NCBI GenBank assembly: GCA_016286585.1
Contig: JAEETC010000014.1
Coordinates: forward strand, 1-42,615
DNA length: 42,615 bases
Origin: Prevotella sp.
GTDB lineage: Bacteria > Bacteroidota > Bacteroidia > Bacteroidales > Bacteroidaceae
Direction of reading: 5' to 3'
Numbering within the stretch: position 1 is the first letter of the stretch; the number at the start of each line of letters is the position of its first letter. Shown piece by piece: positions 33,189 to 42,314 of this stretch. A program made the position numbers and the translations under genes. The notes beneath the pieces were generated by a model, which saw nothing but the letters and a program-made list of their open reading frames with translations, made no database searches and had not been told where the DNA came from.

Positions 33189-34027
33189 AAAGGATAACAA
33201 CCATACTACTACTCTTATGCACTGTGCTGACGGCAAGTGCGTTAGATAAGCGCCAGACAAAGATAAACAGCATCAAGAAAAGCAAGCAGTATCTTTATAG
33301 CGACGTAACTATGATATCTCGTGAGGACGCAAACTCACAGGCTATACAGATATTGCAAAGTGAGATTTTTACATGGGCTAAGGATCGGGCGGAGAATAAG
33401 AAAGCTGCTGATGTGTATCCTATCGAGATAAACAAGCTGATAGATACAATCATGGTGCCAAGGGCCAATATGTACAGAGTATTTGCATACGTAAAGAAAG
33501 TAAAACTCGTATCTCTGTTTAGTGACTGGAACCTGGTGCTTCTTGACAATCTTGATAATGACGATGGGGTTATAGAAGGCATACCTGAGGATGATAAAGA
33601 TGAATTAGCATACCAAAGGGAGGATACTGAATCAGATGTAACTTCAGAACCAGCAGATTCTATAGATTCTCAGATACAAGAGAAGAAGGACTCTGTAGCC
33701 AACAATGAAATACGCAATATCCTGAAGAACAGTTTCTGGGGTAAGAAGGGTGGAGTGATCGATCAGATAAAGAAAGCTAAGAACTTCTTTGAACTCAAGC
33801 AGATAATGGAGCCTCTTAAGGAGAACGGTGATATCAAGGACTACGGGAAATATGCTACTGCAGAAAATCCTGAGGAGTGTTTTCTCGTTGTCTACGATCC
33901 TGCAGGCAATATCAGAGCCCTCTTAGGAAAAGGAGAAAAGGTCCGCCAAAACCTTAAAACTGGCAAGGATGACAGCATCAAGAATTATCGTGGATGTGGT
34001 GCCATCTGGTTTACAATTAACGAATAA
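33185..34027 (+). CDS. exported protein of unknown function
   Basis: A 280-residue protein with a signal peptide (MKRITTILLLLCTVLTASA). An N-terminal region of about 100 residues rich in Lys and helices is followed by a strongly acidic linker (about 125-165) and a C-terminal domain ending GCGAIWFTINE. No family is recognised. It is translationally coupled to the gene before it. Acidic linkers between two folded parts are common in exported Bacteroidales proteins. Confidence 0.62.
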   Translation: MKRITTILLLLCTVLTASALDKRQTKINSIKKSKQYLYSDVTMISREDANSQAIQILQSEIFTWAKDRAENKKAADVYPIEINKLIDTIMVPRANMYRVFAYVKKVKLVSLFSDWNLVLLDNLDNDDGVIEGIPEDDKDELAYQREDTESDVTSEPADSIDSQIQEKKDSVANNEIRNILKNSFWGKKGGVIDQIKKAKNFFELKQIMEPLKENGDIKDYGKYATAENPEECFLVVYDPAGNIRALLGKGEKVRQNLKTGKDDSIKNYRGCGAIWFTINE

Positions 34028-34042
34028 AAAAATAAAGAAGAT

Positions 34043-35035
34043 ATGAAGAAATCAATTACCACTTTTGTAATACTATTAACCATTTGTTTGCAGGCCTCTG
34101 CATACAATCAGGTTCGTCTGGTTATCAACGACGGAATGCATAACCAGCAGTTAAAAGAGAAAATGGAACGTGCCGTTTCTGTGGTCATGACAGAAATCAA
34201 TCGTTCGCACGAAGCGAAATTGAAACGGTTGGACTTGTCTGATGCCTATATTACAAAAGAAGCGAAACAGGACCTCAACATGCTTTGGGAGAACGATCAT
34301 TTCCGCTGTGTGGAAGAGGAAGTGGTGGAACGTTGCCTTACTACCCGTGATGGTTATCAGGTACGTGGTATCCCCCTTATTGTCAATGCTGCAACAGACA
34401 ATGAAGAACTGGGATACCAGGAAGCAGTCGTCAATTTCAATAAGGAAGGCGTGATAACCAGTGTTTATTACACCATCAATCCTGAGCTCTATACCAACTT
34501 GATGGGTAATGTCATGAAGAATAAACGTAACGAAGTTACTGACATCAGTGAGCGCATGATGATTCTTGACTACGTGGAGCATTTCCGTACAGCCTACAAT
34601 CAGAAAGATCTAAGATTCCTACGCCAGGTTTTTTCTGATGATGCTTTGATTATTACTGGTAAAGTGATTAAGGTTCGTAAGTCGGAAGTTCATCCTAGTG
34701 GACCTAAAGTTGTCTACACAACACAGACAAAGCAGCAATATCTGGATAACCTAGGTCGTGCTTTCAAGAGCAACGGATATATTAAGGTGACTTTTACTGA
34801 CGTTACCATAGTAGAACATCCTACGATAAAAGGCATTTATGGTGTGACAGTCCGTCAGAAATGGAATAGCAGCCGCTATAGTGATGAGGGTTATGTCTTC
34901 ATGGTTTGGGACTTCCGCAATCCAGATGCGCCTCAGATTCATGTCCGCACGTGGCAACCAGAATTCGTTGACAAGGCAAAGGGCCAGCGCCTGAACCCCA
35001 ACGACGTATTCACTCTTGGCGACTTCGACTTATAA
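34043..35035 (+). CDS. exported protein with NTF2/SnoaL-like C-terminal domain
   Basis: A 330-residue protein with a signal peptide (MKKSITTFVILLTICLQASA). The N-terminal half is unassigned. Residues about 180-310 have an NTF2-like pattern: a helix, YVEHFRTAYNQKDLRFLRQV, then FSDDALIITGKVIK, and strands ending MVWDFRNPDAPQIHVRTW. Such cone folds bind small ligands or partner proteins; no catalytic residues can be claimed here. It is the last gene of the LytTR/FHA operon, 15 bases after the previous one. Confidence 0.7.
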   Translation: MKKSITTFVILLTICLQASAYNQVRLVINDGMHNQQLKEKMERAVSVVMTEINRSHEAKLKRLDLSDAYITKEAKQDLNMLWENDHFRCVEEEVVERCLTTRDGYQVRGIPLIVNAATDNEELGYQEAVVNFNKEGVITSVYYTINPELYTNLMGNVMKNKRNEVTDISERMMILDYVEHFRTAYNQKDLRFLRQVFSDDALIITGKVIKVRKSEVHPSGPKVVYTTQTKQQYLDNLGRAFKSNGYIKVTFTDVTIVEHPTIKGIYGVTVRQKWNSSRYSDEGYVFMVWDFRNPDAPQIHVRTWQPEFVDKAKGQRLNPNDVFTLGDFDL

Positions 35036-35348
35036 GTCGGAGCCGCTATTTCGATTTTTAGGCAAGACCTCATTGTTCTTTGATAAAGTGACACGGGAAG
35101 TATAAGAGAACTTCGTATAATTTAATATGGCTCAAATTATAGAATTTGCCAGATGTTAGGTTCTTCTTTATGATGGGGGATACAGTCATTTATAGGTTTA
35201 ATTCCAGTAGAATGACGCTTTTTAGTATCCGTTTTCCTGCAAAATAACCTTTAATCTTATACTTCCTTCCTCAGAGTAGAAAGTCTTAGGAGTTGTCTTT
35301 GTTTCACCATGATGAGAAATGTAATAAAGGAAGCAATAGAAACAATAT
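35036..35348. other. intergenic region after the LytTR/FHA operon
   Basis: A 313-base gap. A palindrome CGACTTATAAGTCG (35026-35039) spans the stop of the preceding gene but has no T run after it. The rest is AT-rich, and I see no clear promoter, repeat or gene in it. Confidence 0.6.
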
Positions 35349-36260
35349 ATGGAAGATTTATATTTAGAAAAACTAATTAGAATTCCATTTGTGTATCATT
35401 ACACGAGTGTTGAATCTTTGTTTGCTATATTAGAAGAATATAGACAAGAAAAGGAACTCGCATCATTGCCCTTTAGAGCGTATAACATTTATAGTGTTAA
35501 TGATCCAAGAGAGATGAAACTTGGATTTGATTTTGTCAAGAAATTCTTGCCAAAATATGAGTGCCAGATAGATAATAGTATGTATTTATCTGAAATTTAT
35601 TTAGATGAAATAAACGAGAATCGATGTCGTGAAGAATGTTATAAAAAACCATCTGATGGTTTCGTCAAGTGGGGATATGTTCCTTATACTATTTCTTTCA
35701 CAACAAAAAGGGATTTCCTTCCAATGTGGTCTTTATATGGTACACATTTTAAAGGTATTTGTTTAAAATTTAGTTTACAAAAATTAACAGAATACACTTC
35801 GGAAGCCTGTCAATTTGGTTTTGTTTCTTATGATGAAGATGAAGAAGACCCTATTTTAGTGCATAATTTTAATGAATTATATAATTGGGAAGCTAATAGG
35901 ATGGGGACTGCAATGGGAATAGAAGAAAAAATAGAAGAATTAAGTCTGTTGTGTACATGCATTTCTCCTTTTGTCAAGAGTTCCGATTGGGCATATGAAC
36001 AGGAGTTTCGTATAGTATATAATCATAATTATACTCCTCAATTAGATCGTGTCTCCATCGAAAGAATGTTAAAGGAAGGAATTCCTAAGAAAATAGTTCA
36101 ACCATATTTTTATTATTCTGTTAATCCAAATGCATTGGAAGAAATTATTATTGGGCCGAAAGCGAATTATAATGTTATTGAACATATACTTCGCAATGAA
36201 CTAAAGGATTGTCTGCTAAATGAAGTGAAGGTTACTCCTTCTTCTATTGAAATTGTATAA
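35349..36260 (+). CDS. DUF2971-family protein
   Basis: A 303-residue cytoplasmic protein of the DUF2971 type. The pattern is YHYTSVESLFAILEE, then YSVNDPREMKLG, then FTTKRDFLPMWSLYG with GICLKF, and near the end SSDWAYEQEFRIVYN. The family is widespread, often in accessory regions, and its biochemical function is unknown to me. Codon use is far more AT-rich than that of the flanking operons, which suggests recent acquisition. The only close neighbour is the small gene at 36297. Confidence 0.82.
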   Translation: MEDLYLEKLIRIPFVYHYTSVESLFAILEEYRQEKELASLPFRAYNIYSVNDPREMKLGFDFVKKFLPKYECQIDNSMYLSEIYLDEINENRCREECYKKPSDGFVKWGYVPYTISFTTKRDFLPMWSLYGTHFKGICLKFSLQKLTEYTSEACQFGFVSYDEDEEDPILVHNFNELYNWEANRMGTAMGIEEKIEELSLLCTCISPFVKSSDWAYEQEFRIVYNHNYTPQLDRVSIERMLKEGIPKKIVQPYFYYSVNPNALEEIIIGPKANYNVIEHILRNELKDCLLNEVKVTPSSIEIV

Positions 36261-36296
36261 CGTCGATTATAATTGTGTATATAAAAGATACTTGTT

Positions 36297-36545
36297 ATGA
36301 AAGAAATCACTCACACAATTAATAAAGATGGGAATGTCATGATAGAAGTATCTTGGGATGGTAATTCTTATGGTGCAGTATTAATTCCTTCTCGTATAAT
36401 TGAAGGTGTTACCTATATTAAAAAGAGTTGGATAGATACATTTGGACTTGATGATTCAATATTAATAAAAGAGGATATTATTGATGCTATAACCACTCAG
36501 AGAGGTAAATATAATGAAAACCCATTGATGGTTGAGGATGATTAA
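36297..36545 (+). CDS. small hypothetical protein next to the DUF2971 gene
   Basis: An 82-residue protein with no signal peptide and no recognised family. It has an N-terminal beta-like part (VMIEVSWDGNSYGAVLIPSR) and a C-terminal acidic helix (DSILIKEDIIDAI). It follows the DUF2971 gene by 36 bases and shares its AT-rich codon use, so the two probably arrived and are expressed together. Confidence 0.55.
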   Translation: MKEITHTINKDGNVMIEVSWDGNSYGAVLIPSRIIEGVTYIKKSWIDTFGLDDSILIKEDIIDAITTQRGKYNENPLMVEDD

Positions 36546-36591
36546 GAGAACTCAATCATAGAATTATAATTCGTATAAATAATAATCAGAT

Positions 36592-39500
36592 ATGAATCAT
36601 TTAAGACGATTTTTCTATAGAGTATGTTTATTGATAGTCTGCTTTATCTATAGCAGTGTTATTTATGCTTATGACTTTCAAGTAGATGGATTATATTATA
36701 ATAAGTTATCTGCCAATCAGGTCGAGGTGACATATAAATCATTTAAAGATGGAAGTTATTCGGGAATACTTAATATTCCTTCAAATGTGTCATATAATGG
36801 TGTTTTATATATTGTGACTTCTATTGGAGATTATGCATTTTATGATTGCCATAACCTTTCTGGTTCTTTGACAATACCCAATTCTGTAATTTCTATTGGA
36901 GATTATGCTTTTGGAAATTGTACTGGTTTAACAGGAAATTTAATCATTTCAAATTCTGTCAAAAGCATTGGTGATTATGCTTTTTACTGGTGTTACCGTC
37001 TTAAAGGTTCTTTGATTATACCAAATTCCGTGACTTCTATTGGTGAATACGCTTTTGATGGCTGTAGTGGCTTAACAGGATCTTTAACTATTTCCAATTC
37101 TGTGACAGAGATTAGTCGAAGTGCTTTTAGCAGATGTTCTGGATTAACAGGAACATTGACAATTCCCAATTCTGTGACAATTATACATCCTAATGCTTTT
37201 GATGGCTGTAAAAGTTTTTCTGGTTCATTGACCATTCCTAAATCTGTGGTTAAGATTGGTACTTCTTCATTTAGTAAATGCAGTGGTATAAATGGTTCTT
37301 TGACAATTCCAAATTCTGTGATAGAGATTAATTACGCTGCATTTTATCAATGTAATTGTATTTCTCGAGTTATTTCTGAAATAACAAATCCATTTCGCAT
37401 AGATGATTATGTTTTTATGGGCATTTCATCATATGCAATTCTACAGGTTCCTAAGGGAACAAAGAGCATGTATCAGATTTATTCTGGATGGACTAAACAT
37501 TTTAAAGAAATTATAGAAAGCGATAGTACATCTTCCAGTAATTATACTTTATCAATAACGACATTAGGTAATGGCTCAGTTCTTTATGATGGAACAACAA
37601 CCCGTAATGGAACCAATTCGTTCACTGTGAATGAGGGAATATCAGCAACGATTTATTTCGCTCCAGATAATGGATATCGCATTAAAGATGTTGAGGTTAA
37701 TGGTTCTTCAGTTTCTGTGTCTGACAACCAGTATACGATCAGTAGTATAAATGCAAACACAACTGTCAGTGTTGAGTTTGAAGCAATTCCGCCAGCGACT
37801 TACACTTTGTCTATTACAGCATCAGGCAATGGTTCTGCATCGTATAGCGGTACAACCGTTAGGAATAAGACACAGAAGTTTACTCTGAACGAAGGAATAT
37901 CTGCAACCATATCATTTAATCCAGACAATGGCCATCGGATTAAAAGCGTAAAAGTGAATAATACTGATGTGACCTCAAGCGTCTCAAACAACAGTTATAC
38001 CATTAGCAATATAAATGCTAATACAAATATCGAAGTGGAATTTGAAGCCATACCACCAGCGACTTACAATTTGTCTATTATAGCATCAGGCAATGGTTCT
38101 GCAACATATAATGGTACGACCGTTAGGAATAACACACAGAAATTTACTTTGAACGAAGGAATATCTGCGACCATATTATTTAGTCCCGATAATGGCTATC
38201 GGATAAAAAGCGTGAAAGTGAATAATACTGATGTGACCTCAAGTATTTCAAACAACAGTTATACCATTAGCAGTATAAACGCTAATATAAATATCGAAGT
38301 GGAATTTGAAGCCATACCACCAACAACTTACACTTTGACACTAAAGGCGACAGGCAATGGTTCTGCATCGTATAGCGGTACAACCGTTAGGAATAACACA
38401 CAGAAATTTACTTTGAACGAAGGAATATCTGCAACCATATCATTTAATCCTGATAATGGCTATCAGATTAAGAGTGCGACAATGAATGGAAGAGAGATTG
38501 CTGATTTATCTACTATGTCATTTACCATAGACTATATGGATGAAGATGTATCGATAGAAGTGGAGTTTGAAGCAATCCCTGTTAATTCATATACATTGAT
38601 GTATATGGTTGATGATGAATTATATAAGTCATTCCAAATTGAAGAAGGAGCAAAGATTACTCCAGAGCCAGAACCAACAAAGGAGGGCTATACCTTTTCA
38701 GGATGGAGTGAGATACCTACAATAATGCCTGCCCATGATGTGACGGTAACAGGTACATTTACTAAGAATGAAGCTGAGACAAAAACCTATGTATTATCCA
38801 TCACTGCAACAGGCAATGGCTCAGTATCATATAACAATACGGCAACTAGAAATAGTACAAAAACGTTTACACTGAATGAAGGTATTTCCGCAACAATAAC
38901 GTTCAATCCTGATGAAGGGTATAGAATAAAGCGTGCTACGATGAATGGTAGAGAAATCGCAGATCTGTCAAGTATGTCATTCACGATAGACATCATGGAT
39001 GAAGACGTATCAATAGAAGTGGAATTTGAGGCAATACCTCAGACGACCTACACCTTATCAATCACTGCATCTGGTATCGGTTCTGCCACGTATAATAATA
39101 CTGTGGTTCGAGGCAAAACTACATCTTTCACTGTTAACGAAGGTACGAATGCAACCATTTCCTTTACTCCTGATTTAGGTTATAGGATTAAAAGTGTCAA
39201 GGTAAATAGTACGGTTGTGACTTCGAGTGTATCGAACGGTCAATATACCATCAGAAATATCAAAGCGAATACGACAGTCGAAGTAATATTTGAGGCTATA
39301 CCTACTACATATACTCTATCCATAACAGCTTCTGGTAATGGTAACGCATCTTATAGTGGTACGACGGTCAGGAATGATACAAAATCATTCACACTGACTG
39401 AAGGTGTTTCTGCCACCATTACGTTCAGTCCTGATAATGACTGTCGAATTAAGAGTGCAACAATGAATGGAAGAGAGATTGCAGATTTATCTACTATGTC

Positions 39501-40866
39501 ATTTACCATAGACTTTATGGATGAAGATGTATCGATAGAGGTTGAATTTGAGGCAATTCCTTTTTATACATTAACGTATGTAGTTGATGGTGAAATATAT
39601 AAAACTTATCAAGTGCAGGAAGGTGCTATCATTACGCCAGAAGCAGAACCAACGAAGGATGGGTATACATTCTCTGGATGGAGTGAAATTCCTAAGACTA
39701 TGCCTGCCTATGATGTTACTATAACTGGTACATTCACAAAAAACAAGCCTGACATCAATAGTCTTGATAAGGAATTTACCATTGACGGTATCAATTATGA
39801 GATGGTTTCGACGGATAATCAAACTGTAGTCGTAGTAGCAGGTGAATACGGAAATGTTTTGGAAGTACCTGCAAACATCATGTACGGAGAATACAATTGG
39901 GACGTGATAGGGTTAAAGGATGATGCACTGGATAAATGCGAGCAACTGGCTGCTGTGATTTGGAATCCATCGGCTATGTTTAATATCAGAGTTAAAAATC
40001 CTAATCTTCTGCTCTATGTGCAGGATCAAACTTATGCTTCATTTGGAGTGAAAAATGTGATAGTGAATGGAACAGCTGAAAGCATAGAACTTACGGATGC
40101 TGTCAATGGTAATGACTTCTATTGTCCGAGGGCGTTTACTGCTAGGAAAATCTCCTATAGTCACCATTATAATATGGAAACAGGACTGGGATACTCTAAA
40201 GGATGGGAAACAATTGTTCTACCATTTGACGTTCAAAACTATACGCATGCCACCAAGGGAGAGATAGAACCTTTCACAACGTGGACGATGGACAGCAATA
40301 AAAAGCCTTTCTGGTTGTTCGAACTAACGGCAGACGGTTATAAGGATGTGCCAGGTATCAAGGCGAATACTCCTTATATCATCAGTATGCCAAATAATCG
40401 ACAATATGAACTGCAATATCAGATTCCTGGCATTGTAACCTTCTCTTCAAAAAATGTTGAGGTTAAGGAATCGGGTGAGATGAAGTCTGTTAGTTATCAG
40501 GGTAGGACTTTTGTACCAAACTACACCAATCAAAAAAATCTGGATTATCTTCCCTTAAATGTGAATAATAATTACGTGACCTATGAAGGTGCAGATGCCG
40601 GTAGCAAGTTTATCGGGGGACTCAGAAGTGTTCACCCATTTGAAGCCTATATGATTACTACAGATGGAACACGCTCCATTGATGTGATGGATGGTATGAC
40701 AACGGCTATCAGAGATATTTGCATGAAGGAAGAAAGATCAAAGACTATGAAGGTGTATGATACCAAAGGTATTCTAATCAAGACTGTCTCAGACAACGAA
40801 GATCTTAGAAAAGGCTTGTCTTCTGGTTTATATATCGTCAACGGAAAGAAAATGATCATAAAGTAA
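36592..40866 (+). CDS. giant BspA-like surface protein with LRR, B-repeats and sorting-type tail
   Basis: A 1424-residue secreted protein. After a signal peptide (about 1-26) come BspA-type leucine-rich repeats (about 59-290; unit like LTIPNSVTSIGEYAFDGCSGLTG), ending in the usual VPKGTKSMY segment. From about residue 316 there are seven B-repeat modules of about 86 residues (TYTLSITASGNGSASYSG), interrupted after the fourth and closed after the seventh by Listeria-Bacteroides-type repeats (TKEGYTFSGWSEIP). Residues about 1054-1424 are a C-terminal region, with a tail (1386-1424) resembling a type IX secretion sorting signal (GLYIVNGKKMIIK). BspA proteins mediate adhesion. Repeats share long tracts of near-identical DNA, so copy number may vary. 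Confidence 0.88.
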   Translation: MNHLRRFFYRVCLLIVCFIYSSVIYAYDFQVDGLYYNKLSANQVEVTYKSFKDGSYSGILNIPSNVSYNGVLYIVTSIGDYAFYDCHNLSGSLTIPNSVISIGDYAFGNCTGLTGNLIISNSVKSIGDYAFYWCYRLKGSLIIPNSVTSIGEYAFDGCSGLTGSLTISNSVTEISRSAFSRCSGLTGTLTIPNSVTIIHPNAFDGCKSFSGSLTIPKSVVKIGTSSFSKCSGINGSLTIPNSVIEINYAAFYQCNCISRVISEITNPFRIDDYVFMGISSYAILQVPKGTKSMYQIYSGWTKHFKEIIESDSTSSSNYTLSITTLGNGSVLYDGTTTRNGTNSFTVNEGISATIYFAPDNGYRIKDVEVNGSSVSVSDNQYTISSINANTTVSVEFEAIPPATYTLSITASGNGSASYSGTTVRNKTQKFTLNEGISATISFNPDNGHRIKSVKVNNTDVTSSVSNNSYTISNINANTNIEVEFEAIPPATYNLSIIASGNGSATYNGTTVRNNTQKFTLNEGISATILFSPDNGYRIKSVKVNNTDVTSSISNNSYTISSINANINIEVEFEAIPPTTYTLTLKATGNGSASYSGTTVRNNTQKFTLNEGISATISFNPDNGYQIKSATMNGREIADLSTMSFTIDYMDEDVSIEVEFEAIPVNSYTLMYMVDDELYKSFQIEEGAKITPEPEPTKEGYTFSGWSEIPTIMPAHDVTVTGTFTKNEAETKTYVLSITATGNGSVSYNNTATRNSTKTFTLNEGISATITFNPDEGYRIKRATMNGREIADLSSMSFTIDIMDEDVSIEVEFEAIPQTTYTLSITASGIGSATYNNTVVRGKTTSFTVNEGTNATISFTPDLGYRIKSVKVNSTVVTSSVSNGQYTIRNIKANTTVEVIFEAIPTTYTLSITASGNGNASYSGTTVRNDTKSFTLTEGVSATITFSPDNDCRIKSATMNGREIADLSTMSFTIDFMDEDVSIEVEFEAIPFYTLTYVVDGEIYKTYQVQEGAIITPEAEPTKDGYTFSGWSEIPKTMPAYDVTITGTFTKNKPDINSLDKEFTIDGINYEMVSTDNQTVVVVAGEYGNVLEVPANIMYGEYNWDVIGLKDDALDKCEQLAAVIWNPSAMFNIRVKNPNLLLYVQDQTYASFGVKNVIVNGTAESIELTDAVNGNDFYCPRAFTARKISYSHHYNMETGLGYSKGWETIVLPFDVQNYTHATKGEIEPFTTWTMDSNKKPFWLFELTADGYKDVPGIKANTPYIISMPNNRQYELQYQIPGIVTFSSKNVEVKESGEMKSVSYQGRTFVPNYTNQKNLDYLPLNVNNNYVTYEGADAGSKFIGGLRSVHPFEAYMITTDGTRSIDVMDGMTTAIRDICMKEERSKTMKVYDTKGILIKTVSDNEDLRKGLSSGLYIVNGKKMIIK
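37539..39750 (+). repeat. intragenic array: seven B-repeats and two Listeria-Bacteroides repeats
   Basis: B-repeats begin near 37539, 37798, 38056, 38326, 38785, 39046 and 39304. Listeria-Bacteroides repeats lie near 38587-38770 and 39559-39750. Repeats 2 and 3 are very similar in DNA. Repeat 4 joins a first half like repeats 2 and 3 to a second half (KSATMNGREIADLSTMSF) like repeats 5 and 7. Confidence 0.85.
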
Positions 40867-40872
40867 TTAGGT

Positions 40873-41793
40873 ATGAAAAATCTTATATCGCTCATCATCT
40901 TGATGATGTCATTCACCATACAGGTAGAAGCTCAAAAGAAAATAAGAGTGACAAAATTTGAGAGAAATGTAACGAGCCTGATAGGAAGTATGAATCAGGT
41001 GAAGGACAACTCGGGTGAGACATGTGCTGTGCTAAGAGTGAGAATGACAGATAACGACTTCGAGATAGAACCAAACCTCGGCGTTCTACATCATGAGGAA
41101 GCAACTGGAGAAGTTCGCTTGTGGATCCCTGTTGATACAAAAAGAATGACCATCAGGCATCCAGGCGTATTGCCATTGGCTGGATTTGAATTTCCGGTGA
41201 AATTGGAACCAAAAGTAACTTACGATGCTGAAGTGGAAATTGTTGAAGAGGTAAAAACTAGAGTTCCCAAAGGCTTTCATGTATTTCTTGGGGCAGGCTT
41301 TAATGTTACTGCGATTTCCGGCCCTTCGGCTATGCTAGGACTGAACTACAAACACCATGTGGTAGAGGTGGGATTTGTCTATGGTCTAAATAAAACGGAT
41401 GACACATATTTTTATGATAATGAGACAAACCTGAAGGCTGCTTATAACTATCAGCCCTTCCGTATCTCTTTGCGTTATGGTTATGATATAGATTTGGGAA
41501 AAATGTTTAGCATTACACCTCAGATAGGGTATGCATATAATAACATGAATGGTAGTTCTATCAAGACTGGCAATTCTGACAACACTTTTAAGTCAACCAG
41601 TTCTACATCTGCCCTTGCGTCTGTCCGTTTGACAGCTAAGCTGTCCAAACAGATTGGACTTTATGTGACACCAGAGTACAACTTTGGCCTATCCAAGGAA
41701 GATCTTTGTAAGCTCATCGGTGATAATGACAAGACATTTAAGAGCTGGACAGAAGGATTCAATCTGAATGTTGGTTTGATAATTAAGTTTTAA
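40873..41793 (+). CDS. exported protein, probable outer-membrane beta-barrel
   Basis: A 306-residue protein with a signal peptide (MKNLISLIILMMSFTIQVEA). An N-terminal domain of about 110 residues is followed by alternating amphipathic strands from about residue 130 (FHVFLGAGFNVTAISG; HHVVEVGFVYGLNK; FRISLRYGYDIDLG) that end in phenylalanine (LNVGLIIKF), the usual outer-membrane beta-barrel pattern. It starts six bases after the giant surface protein and 12 before the BACON lipoprotein, so the three probably form a surface unit. No exact family is known to me. Confidence 0.7.
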   Translation: MKNLISLIILMMSFTIQVEAQKKIRVTKFERNVTSLIGSMNQVKDNSGETCAVLRVRMTDNDFEIEPNLGVLHHEEATGEVRLWIPVDTKRMTIRHPGVLPLAGFEFPVKLEPKVTYDAEVEIVEEVKTRVPKGFHVFLGAGFNVTAISGPSAMLGLNYKHHVVEVGFVYGLNKTDDTYFYDNETNLKAAYNYQPFRISLRYGYDIDLGKMFSITPQIGYAYNNMNGSSIKTGNSDNTFKSTSSTSALASVRLTAKLSKQIGLYVTPEYNFGLSKEDLCKLIGDNDKTFKSWTEGFNLNVGLIIKF

Positions 41794-41805
41794 AATGGTA
41801 AAGGT

Positions 41806-42213
41806 ATGAAAAAATTAATCTTATATATTTCGATGACGATGCTTTTTGCTGCCTGTAGTGGTGACAGTATTGGGGATACAGACACCATCATAGTTAGTAA
41901 TGACTATATCAGTGTTTCATTATCTTCCATACAATTCCAAGGGGATGAAACAAAACAGGAATTAAATATTTCGGCTAATTGTAGTTGGTCTTTATCCTCT
42001 GATGCCAGTTGGATTACCATTGAGCCATCCTCTGGTAGTGGTAATAGCATGGTTACAATATCTGCTAGCCAAAACTCTTCAGGCTCAGAAAGAACGGGTA
42101 CAATCATCCTCAAAACTGATAAGGGTAAATTGGAAAAGAAGGTTAGAGTAGAGCAGGGGACTCCTACTGGAGCCATCGTCCCAACGATCAATGACAATCA
42201 GTACCCTGAATAA
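41806..42213 (+). CDS. BACON-domain lipoprotein
   Basis: A 135-residue lipoprotein (lipobox FAAC, cysteine near residue 17). A single BACON-type beta-sandwich domain covers about residues 38-118 (ELNISANCSWSLSSDASWIT, then GTIILKTDKGKLEKKVRVEQ). BACON domains in Bacteroidetes surface proteins are thought to bind carbohydrate or mucin or to act as spacers. It ends with a short Pro/Asn-rich tail and is the last gene before a terminator. Confidence 0.82.
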   Translation: MKKLILYISMTMLFAACSGDSIGDTDTIIVSNDYISVSLSSIQFQGDETKQELNISANCSWSLSSDASWITIEPSSGSGNSMVTISASQNSSGSERTGTIILKTDKGKLEKKVRVEQGTPTGAIVPTINDNQYPE

Positions 42214-42250
42214 TGACTTCTCAATATAAGCGGCCTGGTGATATTTAGAT

Positions 42251-42278
42251 TCTCCGCAAGGCTTGCGGAGATTTTTTT
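42251..42278 (+). terminator. intrinsic terminator after the surface-protein operon
   Basis: A perfect 9-bp stem, TCTCCGCAA (42251-42259) with TTGCGGAGA (42263-42271), a three-base loop and seven T. Confidence 0.92.
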
Positions 42279-42295
42279 GTTTGATTTTTATTTCG

Positions 42296-42303
42296 TACTT
42301 TTG
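42296..42303 (+). promoter_or_regulatory. -7 element for the gene at 42315
   Basis: TACTTTTG fits TAnnTTTG and lies 11 bases before the start codon. TTTG words upstream are only 12 or 16 bases away, closer than the usual 19-20, so the promoter is tentative and the leader would be very short. Confidence 0.4.
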
Positions 42304-42314
42304 CAGGCGGAATC

